From Acidobacteriota bacterium (GTDB taxonomy: Bacteria > Acidobacteriota > Blastocatellia > RBC074), in assembly GCA_013140935.1 (NCBI GenBank), contig JABFSD010001080.1, positions 1-5,931 on the forward strand: a stretch of 5,931 nucleotides of DNA. Direction: 5' to 3'. The position numbers and the translations under genes were made by a program. Within the stretch, counting starts at the first letter, position 1; every line of letters begins with the position of its first letter. Shown piece after piece: positions 1 through 5,719 of this stretch. Under the pieces are notes generated by a model, which ran no database searches, was not told where the DNA came from, and saw nothing but the letters and a program-made list of their open reading frames with translations.

Positions 1-1525
1 CGCGGCGCGCGGCTGTCGTGCGGTTATAAGTGGTAAAGAATTTGATGTTCGCCGGTACGTCAGGCTGCGGCGCAGTGAAGCGCGTGATGCGAATGACCGC
101 CTGGCCTTGTTCGCGCAAGAGTTGCGCGAGCGAATCATCGTCCGTCGGGCTTACCAACAGCGTCACCCCGCGTTGCGGTTGAACGGCGGGGCGCACTTGC
201 ACGAAAAGGCTTTCCGCTTGTGCGCTTGCTTTGAGTTCCCAGTTGCGTCCGGCGGCGTCATCGGTGCGTGCGATAAATTGTTGCGCGGTCGGATAAGTCG
301 CAAGCAGCGCGCCTTTCAGTGCCGTAGCGAATTGTTGCTTGATTTGTTCCGCCGTCGTTGCGTTTCGCAATTGCCCTTTTGCGGCAGCGATCATGCTTTC
401 GATCAATTGGGTTTCGTTGCTTTCATTCGCCGGACGAGGACGCGCGTGAAAGACCATCAGTTCGCCGAGCGGCGCCACGCTGATGCCGCGCTCTTTGATC
501 GGCTCGGTTTCTTTGCGGCCTTGCAGCCAATGCGCAAACCAACCGTAAACTGCTTCGCGGCTCGCTTGATGGTAATTGTGCGGCGCGTCGAATTGCACGA
601 CCTGCACTTGGTTTTCGGCGTCAAAGAGTTTGTAAATCGCGCGAATGGCAGGGAACTCGACCTTCGGTACGTTCTTCGTCCAATCGCCGGTGGCCGCAAT
701 CAACACCATCGGGCGCGGCGCGAATAACGCAGCGATTTCTACGTTGGTCGTATCAATGCGCAAGTTGGGAGCGTTCTCGCATACGCTGCCGCCTTGCATC
801 AGCGCCGACACCATATTGACCGGAGCCGCCGCGTGAATGCGTTCGTCAATCGCGGCGAGCAGGAAGGTTTGCGTGCCGCCGCCCGACTCGCCCGTGACGG
901 CGAGGCGCGTGGCGTCTACTTCAGGCAATGACAATAAAAAATCTGCGGCACGGATGCTGTTCCAGAGTTGCAGTCCCAACAGATTGACGCCCCACAACGT
1001 CTCGCGCGTGAAGCCTTCGCGGTGGCCGCTGGCGAACGTATGTGGAATCGCCGTGCTGTCTACGTAACCGACCATGTCCCAGATGAACGCCACGTAACCC
1101 TGCTTGGCAAAACTCGCGGCGCGCGCCGAGCCGGAATTGAGCGGCTGGTTTTCCAAGCGACCGTACGTCCAATGTCCGTGCGGACAAAGTACGGCGGGCG
1201 CTTTGCCGTTCACGTTTTTGGGGCGATAGAGATTGCCGCTGACGAAATGTCCGGGCAGGCTCTCGAAATACACTTTTTCGAGCGTGTAATCGCCCTTGTC
1301 TACTTTGCCGAAAAGCTGCGCGTTGAGCGGCGTCTTGGCGGGCATGGGCGAGAGTCCGGCGCTCACCAGGATTTGTTGGCGCAATTGCGCGGCGCGGGCG
1401 AGCCAGGCTTCTTTGGTGGGGTAGCTGGGCAGTTGATTTGAGTAATCTACGTCGAGGTGGCGCAACGTAGTTTGTGCGAACGTAGATACGCTCAAGAGCA
1501 ATAATGCAAAGATGACTCGTTTCAT
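1..1525 (-). CDS. Secreted alpha/beta-hydrolase, acetyl xylan esterase-like (C-terminus cut by window edge)
   Basis: Reads ATG at 1525 leftwards with no stop to the window edge: 508 complete codons, so the C-terminus is missing. Residues 1-17 (MKRVIFALLLLSVSTFA) form a signal peptide, so the enzyme is exported. The mature part shows an alpha/beta-hydrolase core at about 70-330: an oxyanion-region PHGHW (115-119), the nucleophile elbow GESGGG with Ser214, an acid Asp281 in TGDWT, and His316 in APHNY. This spacing fits a Ser-Asp-His triad and the acetyl xylan esterase / dienelactone hydrolase-like group, probably acting on esters of plant or microbial polysaccharides (inferred; substrate unknown). 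Residues 340-508 go beyond one hydrolase domain. The stretch near 450-508 (LLVSPTDDDSLAQLLREQG, then TYNRTTA) looks like the start of a degenerate second hydrolase domain. The start overlaps the stop of the upstream 65-residue gene by 4 bp (ATGA), implying translational coupling. Class is confident, specificity is not. Confidence 0.88.
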   Translation of the reverse strand, partial: MKRVIFALLLLSVSTFAQTTLRHLDVDYSNQLPSYPTKEAWLARAAQLRQQILVSAGLSPMPAKTPLNAQLFGKVDKGDYTLEKVYFESLPGHFVSGNLYRPKNVNGKAPAVLCPHGHWTYGRLENQPLNSGSARAASFAKQGYVAFIWDMVGYVDSTAIPHTFASGHREGFTRETLWGVNLLGLQLWNSIRAADFLLSLPEVDATRLAVTGESGGGTQTFLLAAIDERIHAAAPVNMVSALMQGGSVCENAPNLRIDTTNVEIAALFAPRPMVLIAATGDWTKNVPKVEFPAIRAIYKLFDAENQVQVVQFDAPHNYHQASREAVYGWFAHWLQGRKETEPIKERGISVAPLGELMVFHARPRPANESNETQLIESMIAAAKGQLRNATTAEQIKQQFATALKGALLATYPTAQQFIARTDDAAGRNWELKASAQAESLFVQVRPAVQPQRGVTLLVSPTDDDSLAQLLREQGQAVIRITRFTAPQPDVPANIKFFTTYNRTTAARR

Positions 1526-1719
1526 GATTTTGTCTCGTTAATGGAATCTGCCAACTTGCGCGCTTGGTCTTCGCCTAATCGTTCGCGCAGGAATTGCACG
1601 GAAGTTTGATAAGCGTCGTCAATTTGCTTGCTGCGATATTCGTCGAAGCGAACCCATTGGTCGTTGACCAGCACTTCTAGCTGCCCGTTGTCGGGGTTTT
1701 CGCGTGTCGCTAAAGCCAT
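1522..1719 (-). CDS. Small protein of unknown function (65 aa), coupled to the esterase
   Basis: ATG at 1719, TGA at 1524-1522, giving 65 residues starting MALATRENPDNGQLEVLVND. I do not recognise a named family. The N-terminal third (about 8-28) looks like a short beta hairpin (LEVLVNDQWVRFDEY). The rest (about 29-64) is charged and probably helical (KQIDDAYQTSVQFLRERLG, then EDQARKLADSI). There is no signal peptide, membrane segment or cysteine, so it is probably cytoplasmic. The frame stays open upstream to 1956, but that stretch overlaps the opposite-strand rfbF and reads as low-complexity noise. The ATG at 1719 is preceded by a purine run (AGAAAG) that could be a weak ribosome binding site. 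The stop overlaps the esterase ATG by 4 bp. The well-formed protein-like composition and the overlap support a real gene; the function is unknown. Confidence 0.72.
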   Translation of the reverse strand: MALATRENPDNGQLEVLVNDQWVRFDEYRSKQIDDAYQTSVQFLRERLGEDQARKLADSINETKS

Positions 1720-1816
1720 AAGGTTTTTCTTTCTGATGTTTGTCGAATGATGCACGGGATTCTCGCACGGGTTTTCGGGCTTGCCAATTCGCGTTGCGGG
1801 CAAGGATGATGCGTTT
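1720..1816. promoter_or_regulatory. Divergent intergenic region with a candidate minus-strand promoter
   Basis: This 97-bp gap between the divergent small gene and rfbF must supply at least one promoter in each direction unless transcription enters from outside. On the minus strand TTGGCA (1787-1782) and GAGAAT (1764-1759) are 17 bp apart and match the sigma-70 consensus at 5/6 and 4/6. They would start transcription roughly 30 bases upstream of the 65-residue gene. A 7-bp direct repeat GCACGGG (1752-1758 and 1765-1771) flanks the candidate -10 exactly and could be an operator. I see no convincing plus-strand promoter. These are consensus matches by eye only. Confidence 0.3.
1802..1805 (+). 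promoter_or_regulatory. Ribosome binding site for rfbF
   Basis: AAGG lies 11 bases before the ATG at 1817. Two nearer ATGs (1806, 1809) are in other frames. This, with the family-typical N-terminus MKIVILCGGLGTR, fixes the rfbF start. The longer reading from a TTG at 1781 adds 12 residues that the family does not have. Confidence 0.5.
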
Positions 1817-2602
1817 ATGAAGATCGTCATTTTATGCGGTGGTTTAGGCACACGGCTGGCTGGAGCCGGTAGTGATTTGCCGAAGCCGATGACGCCCATC
1901 GGCGGGCGTCCGGTGGTGTGGCACATCATGCGCGGCTTGGCGCATTGGGGCTTCAAAGACTTTGTACTCTGCCTCGGCTATCGGTCGGATATTTTCAAAC
2001 AATACTTTTTGAATTTACTGACGATGGTCGGTGACGTGACGCTCGACGCGCAGAACGGCGTGTCGCTGCATACGACGGAACAGCTTGATGAAAAGGACTG
2101 GAAAGTTACGTTGGCCGAAACCGGTTTGGATAGCATGACCGGCCATCGCGTCAAACGCATTGCGGCGCATATTCCAGCAGACGATGACATCTTTGCGGTG
2201 ACTTATGGCGACGGCGTGACCGATCTGGACTTTCGCAAAGTCGTCGAATTTCATCGCGCGCACGGCAAGCTCGCGACAGTGACGGGCGTGCGACCGCCGG
2301 CGCGGTTCGGTGAATTATCGTTAGGTGACAACGGGCAAGTGCATGCGTTCAGCGAGAAACTGCAAGCGACGGGCGGTTGGATCAGCGGCGGCTATTTCGT
2401 CTTTTCGCGCGGCGTATTCGATTACTTGTCAGACGACCCTGCGTTGGTGTTGGAGCGCGATCCGTTGCAACGACTGGCGCGCGACGGCGAGTTGATGGCG
2501 TATCAGTACGATGGCTTTTGGTATTGCATGGACAACCCGCGCGATTACCAGCATCTGCAATGGCTGTGGGGCGAGCAACAGGCTCCGTGGCGGGTGTGGT
2601 GA
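1817..2602 (+). CDS. rfbF: Glucose-1-phosphate cytidylyltransferase
   Basis: 261 residues, the usual length for RfbF, aligning end to end by eye with the family including the terminal APWRVW. It makes CDP-glucose and pyrophosphate from CTP and glucose-1-phosphate in the cytoplasm, the first step towards CDP-linked 3,6-dideoxyhexoses of O-antigens and other surface glycans. Visible motifs are the nucleotide-binding GGLGTR (8-13), PKPM with Lys23 (22-25), WKVTLAETG and MTGHRVKR (96-115), YGDGV with Asp132 (130-134), RPPARFG (159-165), GGWISGGYFV (186-195) and MDN with Asp239 (238-240). By family analogy Asp132 and Asp239 are the metal ligands. Two conserved spots differ: the usual EKP is EKL (180-182), and the usual MDT is MDN. 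The partners rfbG and rfbH are not in the window; the gene stands alone between a divergent unit and an unrelated lipoprotein gene. The assignment is strong; the end product of the pathway is unknown. Confidence 0.93.
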   Translation: MKIVILCGGLGTRLAGAGSDLPKPMTPIGGRPVVWHIMRGLAHWGFKDFVLCLGYRSDIFKQYFLNLLTMVGDVTLDAQNGVSLHTTEQLDEKDWKVTLAETGLDSMTGHRVKRIAAHIPADDDIFAVTYGDGVTDLDFRKVVEFHRAHGKLATVTGVRPPARFGELSLGDNGQVHAFSEKLQATGGWISGGYFVFSRGVFDYLSDDPALVLERDPLQRLARDGELMAYQYDGFWYCMDNPRDYQHLQWLWGEQQAPWRVW

Positions 2603-2614
2603 ACTTTGGTAATT

Positions 2615-2632
2615 CGCCAGACCCAACTGGCG
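2615..2632 (+). repeat. Short perfect hairpin after rfbF
   Basis: CGCCAG (2615-2620) and CTGGCG (2627-2632) are perfect inverted 6-mers around a 6-base loop, starting 12 bases after the rfbF stop. No T-run follows (the next bases are TGAGTGGGG), so it is not a canonical intrinsic terminator. It could stabilise the mRNA 3' end or be chance. Confidence 0.3.
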
Positions 2633-2650
2633 TGAGTGGGGCGGGGTGGT

Positions 2651-2656
2651 TACAAT
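2651..2656 (+). promoter_or_regulatory. Candidate -10 element upstream of the lipoprotein gene
   Basis: TACAAT matches the sigma-70 -10 consensus at 5/6 and stands out in a G-rich stretch. The hexamer 17 bp upstream (2628-2633, TGGCGT) is a poor -35, so support is partial. A start near 2663 would leave a leader of about 70 bases, pyrimidine-rich at first (TTTGCTTTTCTTTTT), before the ATG at 2734. The rest of the 131-bp gap 2603-2733 holds only the short hairpin at 2615-2632. Confidence 0.3.
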
Positions 2657-2733
2657 GCGTGCGCTCGTTTGCTTTTCTTTTTGGTCATCACCAATCCCTT
2701 TTGAAAATCCCTTTGCAAGAATCTCGAACCTAT

Positions 2734-3243
2734 ATGACGAAGACTTTTTCTGCTTTATCGCGGCAAAACGTGTGGCTGTTGGCATTGGCATGGATGATGT
2801 GTGTGGGCAGCGCGTGTACGTCAACGACGGCTCCTTCGGCGACTACGGCGACACCCAATGCTCACAGCGGACACGACGCTACGCCGGCGGCAGCCATGGC
2901 TACGCCGCGCGTGCCTGATTACGTCGCCAATATCGCAGCGGCGCGTCCGTTGCCGAAAACGCTGTCGCCCGAACAGTTTTCGAGCGCCTCGGTCAAGGCG
3001 GCTTATCGCATTGCCCAGGAATATCCTGACGTGCTGGCGCAACAGCCTTGCTATTGCTACTGCGACACGGGGTTCGGGCATAAGAGTTTGCTCGATTGCC
3101 ACATTGATACGCACAGCGCCGAATGCATGGTGTGTATGAAAGAAGCCCTGCTGGCGGGCAAAATGCACCAACAAGGTAAAAGTGCCGAACAGATTCGCGC
3201 CGCCATCAATCAAGGCGATTGGAAAGACGTGCAGTTGCAATAA
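2734..3243 (+). CDS. PCYCYC-motif lipoprotein (PCYCGC-like family)
   Basis: 169 residues. Residues 10-28 (hydrophobic NVWLLALAWMMCVGSAC) form a lipoprotein signal ending in a lipobox (VGSAC) with Cys28 as the probable lipidation site, so the protein is anchored in the envelope. A Thr/Ala/Pro linker (29-65) contains HSGHD (44-48). The folded part (about 75-169) carries PCYCYC (105-110), GHKS (115-118), DCH (121-123), DTH (125-127) and CMVC (131-134). That gives six cysteines and several histidines in a pattern I associate with the uncharacterised PCYCGC family (Pfam PF13798), with Tyr where the usual motif has Gly. The cysteine/histidine layout suggests metal binding or redox chemistry, but that is inference. 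The reading frame stays open upstream into rfbF; the ATG at 2734 is chosen because the signal peptide begins there, although no clear Shine-Dalgarno precedes it. The TIGR03437-like gene follows after 14 bp, so they are probably co-transcribed. Confidence 0.85.
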   Translation: MTKTFSALSRQNVWLLALAWMMCVGSACTSTTAPSATTATPNAHSGHDATPAAAMATPRVPDYVANIAAARPLPKTLSPEQFSSASVKAAYRIAQEYPDVLAQQPCYCYCDTGFGHKSLLDCHIDTHSAECMVCMKEALLAGKMHQQGKSAEQIRAAINQGDWKDVQLQ

Positions 3244-3244
3244 C

Positions 3245-3249
3245 AGGAG
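3245..3249 (+). promoter_or_regulatory. Shine-Dalgarno that sets a TTG start
   Basis: AGGAG begins one base after the lipoprotein stop codon (TAA 3241-3243) and is 8 bases before TTG at 3258. It is the strongest ribosome binding site in the window and decides the start of the next gene in preference to the in-frame TTG at 3219, which overlaps the lipoprotein gene. Confidence 0.75.
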
Positions 3250-3257
3250 TCGTTCGC

Positions 3258-4052
3258 TTGCCTAATCACACCACTCAGCAAAGCAATTTTCGCAATTTTA
3301 TTAGACGGCGTCGGTGCGCTTCGGCTTGGCGTGGGCTGGGTGTGGGGTGTTGTTTGTGGATCGCCGCGCTGACGGCGCAGGCGCAGGCGTTGACCGTCAG
3401 AAACTTTGTCAATCCCGAAGCGCCCTTGGTGCGCGAAGCCCTCGCCGAAATCACCGGGGAAAATTTCACCGACGTATTCGAACAAGACCCGTTCGAGACG
3501 CCTACGTTATTGGGCGGGGTTGAAGTGTTGCTGGACGGTGTGCCGCAACGTTTGCGCGCCGTTTCGCCTACGCGGGTCGTCTTTATCGTCAGTGCTGCGG
3601 GCCTTTCGCCGCGCGCTTTGGAATTGCGTCCCAAGACGGGCAATCCGCTCACCGCCAATATCGAAGTCGTGAGTGTATGGCCGAGCGTCTTTGTGCAAAG
3701 CATGGATGAAAACGACGAGAGCGCCTTTCTGCCTTCCGGGTTATGGACTACGTCGGGTATTACGCAAGTGACGATCACGAACGATCCGATTCCGGTGGGC
3801 AATCGCCAGCAACCTACGCGGGTGACGATCACCGGCACGGGATGGCGTTACGCGAGCCGTGTCCGCGTTTGGCTCAACGGCATCGAATGCAACGTATCGT
3901 TGGCTGGCCCGGCGATCTTTTTCCCCGGCCTCGACGAACTCGTATTTGACATCCCCTCTTATCTCGCCAACGGCGGCGGTTATCATTTACGCTTAACTGT
4001 CGGCGACCGCGAATCGAATTACGCGCGCATCAATCTGGGCGCAGCACAGTAG
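3258..4052 (+). CDS. Secreted TIGR03437-like beta-sandwich protein
   Basis: 264 residues from a TTG start. An N-terminal basic stretch (RRRR at 16-19) and hydrophobic segment (about 27-42) end in AQAQA, a signal peptidase I site near residue 44, so the product is exported. The mature protein resembles the acidobacterial TIGR03437 (Solibacter C-terminal) module. First half: EITGENF (64-70), GGVEVLLDGVPQRLRAVSP (87-104) and VVFIVSAAG (107-115), like the GGVxVxxxGxxAPLxxVSPxQIN pattern. Second half: VTITGTGWR (189-197), VWLNGIECNVSLAGP (204-218), FPGLDELVFDIPSYLANGG (222-240) and LTVGDRESNYARINL (246-260), like FxGLDQVNVxLPxSLxGRG followed by VDGxxSN. The role of these modules is not established; they are usually found at the ends of secreted acidobacterial proteins, and here the module is nearly the whole protein. 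It lies 14 bp after the PCYCYC lipoprotein gene. Its TAG stop is the first base triplet of the heptad inverted repeat. Confidence 0.85.
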   Translation: MPNHTTQQSNFRNFIRRRRCASAWRGLGVGCCLWIAALTAQAQALTVRNFVNPEAPLVREALAEITGENFTDVFEQDPFETPTLLGGVEVLLDGVPQRLRAVSPTRVVFIVSAAGLSPRALELRPKTGNPLTANIEVVSVWPSVFVQSMDENDESAFLPSGLWTTSGITQVTITNDPIPVGNRQQPTRVTITGTGWRYASRVRVWLNGIECNVSLAGPAIFFPGLDELVFDIPSYLANGGGYHLRLTVGDRESNYARINLGAAQ

Positions 4053-4106
4053 TGGCTAGTGGTTAGTGGCTAGTCTGTTGAACTAGCCACTAACCACTAG
4101 CCACTA
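4050..4106. repeat. Perfect 25-bp inverted repeat made of heptanucleotide units
   Basis: Arms 4050-4074 and 4082-4106 are perfect reverse complements around a 7-base loop (CTGTTGA). Each arm is built from a 7-bp unit, TAGTGGY on the left (three copies plus TAGT) and ACTARCC on the right. The right tandem runs on to 4113 with a fourth full unit plus ACTA, slightly beyond the stem. The unit holds a TAG or TAA, and because 7 is not a multiple of 3 the tandem closes all three frames. The reverse complement does the same on the other strand. The stop codon of the preceding gene is the first unit. As RNA it would form a very stable hairpin. The right flank is ACTACCTACCT, with no T-run, so it is not a standard intrinsic terminator. 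It resembles in kind the heptanucleotide tandem repeats known from other bacteria such as cyanobacteria; I cannot name a family. Confidence 0.9.
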
Positions 4107-4120
4107 GCCACTACCTACCT

Positions 4121-5710
4121 ATGAAATTCACTCGTGCGAGCGGCATCCTGCTTCATCCGACTTCGTTGCCCAGCCGTTATGGCGTAGGCGATTTGGGCGC
4201 AGCGGCGTATGCGTTCGTTGATTTTTTGCACGCCACCGGACAGAGCCTGTGGCAGGTGTTGCCGTTGGGGCCGACGGGTTACGGCGACTCGCCTTATCAA
4301 TGCTTTTCGGCGTTTGCGGGCAATCCACTGCTGATTAGTCTGGATGCGCTGGTGGAGGACGGATGGCTTACGTCAAACGATTTGGCAGGCGATCTGAATG
4401 ACGTGCCGCGCTTTGCCGCCGAACGAGTGGATTACGGCCCGGTCATCGAATACAAATTTGCCAGGCTGCAACGCGCGCACGAAAACTTTGTGCGGCAACC
4501 TGACGAAGCCGCGCAAGCCGACTATTTGAACTTCGTCAATCAGCACGCGCATTGGCTGGAAGATTACGCTTTATATCGCGCGATCAAAGACGAACACGGC
4601 GGCGCGGAATGGACGAAGTGGGAACCTTACCTGCGCGACCGTGAAGACAACGCGCTGCACTTTTTCAAAGAGAACCACACGCACGCCCTCAGCGCACAGC
4701 GTTTTTATCAATACCTGTTTTTCAAACAATGGGTCGGGCTGACGGCTTACGCGGTGACGAAAGGCATCCAGATCATCGGCGACATTCCGATTTTCGTCGC
4801 GCACGACAGCGCCGACGTATGGGCGCATCCTGAATTGTTTTATCTCGACGACGCCGGCCAACCCACCCAAGTCGCAGGCGTGCCGCCCGATTATTTCAGC
4901 GAAACCGGGCAGTTATGGGGCAATCCGCTCTATCGCTGGGACGTAATGCAAAACGACGGATTCCAGTGGTGGATCGAACGCATCCGCGCGACGCTCGCCA
5001 CGGTAGACATCGTGCGCCTCGATCACTTTCGCGGCTTTGAGAGTTATTGGGCTGTGCCCGCCGGTGAGACGACGGCAGTTAATGGCGCGTGGGAAGCCGG
5101 CCCCGGCGCGGCGTTTTTTAAGGCCGTCAAAAAGGCTTTAGGCGAAGTGCCGATCATCGCCGAAGATTTAGGCATGATTACGCCCGCTGTGATTAAGTTA
5201 CGCGATGAGTTTCATTTTCCGGGCATGGCTATTTTGCAATTCGCGTTTGAAGCAAACCCGGAAGCCGACAAATTCAAGCCGTATAGCTTTATTCCAAACT
5301 CTGTGGTTTACACGGGCACGCACGACAATGACACGACAGTCGGTTGGTTTACGGCGGGCGTAGGCGACAGCACGCGCACGGTGGAAGAAGTTCAGGAAGA
5401 GCGCGAATTTTTGCTGGCGTATCTCGGCACGGATGGTCGCGAGATCAATTGGGACTTCATTCGCACGGCGTTGGCTTCGGTGGCGACGACCGCGATCATT
5501 CCGTTGCAGGACGTGTTGGGCTGCGACAGTTCAGCGCGGATGAACGTGCCGGCGCGCGAAAGCGGCAATTGGGGCTGGCGCTTCGAAGCCGAACAGCTTA
5601 CGCCAGAGATTCGGGAACGGTTGGCGAAGCTGACGAATGTTTATGGCAGAGATCGGCACTTGCTGAAATTGCAGTCGGAAGAAAAGTTATTAGATCCGTT
5701 TACGACTTGA
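4121..5710 (+). CDS. malQ: 4-alpha-glucanotransferase (amylomaltase), GH77
   Basis: 529 residues, close to the roughly 500 of the short bacterial amylomaltases. It transfers alpha-1,4-glucan segments between malto-oligosaccharides, releasing glucose, in cytoplasmic maltodextrin or glycogen metabolism. The N-terminus is family-typical (RASGILLHPTSLPSRYGVGDLG, about 5-26), followed by WQVLPLGPTGYGDSPYQ (about 44-60). Catalytic landmarks are all present: the nucleophile Asp301 in VRLDHFRGF, the general acid/base Glu348 in IIAEDLG, and Asp402 in GTHDNDT. They correspond to Asp293, Glu340 and Asp395 of the Thermus aquaticus enzyme. DIPIFVAHDSADVW and GVPPDYFSETGQLWGNP are also conserved. The ATG at 4121 fits the family N-terminus, but the bases before it are pyrimidine-rich (CTACCTACCT) with no Shine-Dalgarno, and a strong hairpin ends 14 bases upstream. 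It may be transcribed with the upstream gene or from a promoter I cannot see. The VWFA gene follows after 9 bp. Confidence 0.96.
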   Translation: MKFTRASGILLHPTSLPSRYGVGDLGAAAYAFVDFLHATGQSLWQVLPLGPTGYGDSPYQCFSAFAGNPLLISLDALVEDGWLTSNDLAGDLNDVPRFAAERVDYGPVIEYKFARLQRAHENFVRQPDEAAQADYLNFVNQHAHWLEDYALYRAIKDEHGGAEWTKWEPYLRDREDNALHFFKENHTHALSAQRFYQYLFFKQWVGLTAYAVTKGIQIIGDIPIFVAHDSADVWAHPELFYLDDAGQPTQVAGVPPDYFSETGQLWGNPLYRWDVMQNDGFQWWIERIRATLATVDIVRLDHFRGFESYWAVPAGETTAVNGAWEAGPGAAFFKAVKKALGEVPIIAEDLGMITPAVIKLRDEFHFPGMAILQFAFEANPEADKFKPYSFIPNSVVYTGTHDNDTTVGWFTAGVGDSTRTVEEVQEEREFLLAYLGTDGREINWDFIRTALASVATTAIIPLQDVLGCDSSARMNVPARESGNWGWRFEAEQLTPEIRERLAKLTNVYGRDRHLLKLQSEEKLLDPFTT

Positions 5711-5712
5711 GG
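5709..5712 (+). promoter_or_regulatory. Shine-Dalgarno overlapping the malQ stop
   Basis: GAGG overlaps the malQ stop codon (TGA 5708-5710) and is 7 bases before ATG 5720. The nearer in-frame ATG at 5714 is only one base away from it, too close for ribosome binding, so 5720 is the preferred start. The overlap suggests translational coupling with malQ. Confidence 0.6.
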
Positions 5713-5719
5713 TATGAAT

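Noticed and set aside
107..727. 206-residue plus-strand open frame
   Set aside because: Lies wholly antisense to the esterase, which has a signal peptide, catalytic triad and family motifs. The plus-strand translation is rich in Arg, His and Phe with no recognisable domain.
1720..1956. N-terminal extension of the 65-residue minus-strand gene to a start at 1956
   Set aside because: The added stretch overlaps rfbF on the other strand and is Pro/Lys/Thr-rich noise. The ATG at 1719 fits the protein-like part.
2615..2632. Intrinsic terminator for rfbF
   Set aside because: The stem is only 6 bp and no T-run follows, so it is recorded only as a hairpin.
2377..2733. N-terminal extension of the lipoprotein frame to 2377
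   Set aside because: It overlaps the end of rfbF out of frame and would bury the lipoprotein signal peptide in the middle of the protein.
3219..3257. Earlier TTG start for the TIGR03437-like gene
   Set aside because: It overlaps the lipoprotein gene and lacks a ribosome binding site, whereas the TTG at 3258 has AGGAG at 8 bases.
3303..3390. Tat export signal from the RRRR stretch of the TIGR03437-like protein
   Set aside because: There is no S/T-RR-x-F-L-K pattern. The arginines are an ordinary basic n-region of a Sec signal.
3275..3838. 187-residue minus-strand open frame
   Set aside because: Antisense to the TIGR03437-like gene, whose signal peptide and motifs are clear. No family resemblance in the minus frame.
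4050..4120. Insertion-sequence end or CRISPR repeat
   Set aside because: No transposase, target duplication or spacers are present. The structure is a heptad-built hairpin only.
5714..5719. Start of the VWFA-related protein at ATG 5714
   Set aside because: It leaves almost no gap after the GAGG site. The ATG at 5720 has normal 7-base spacing.
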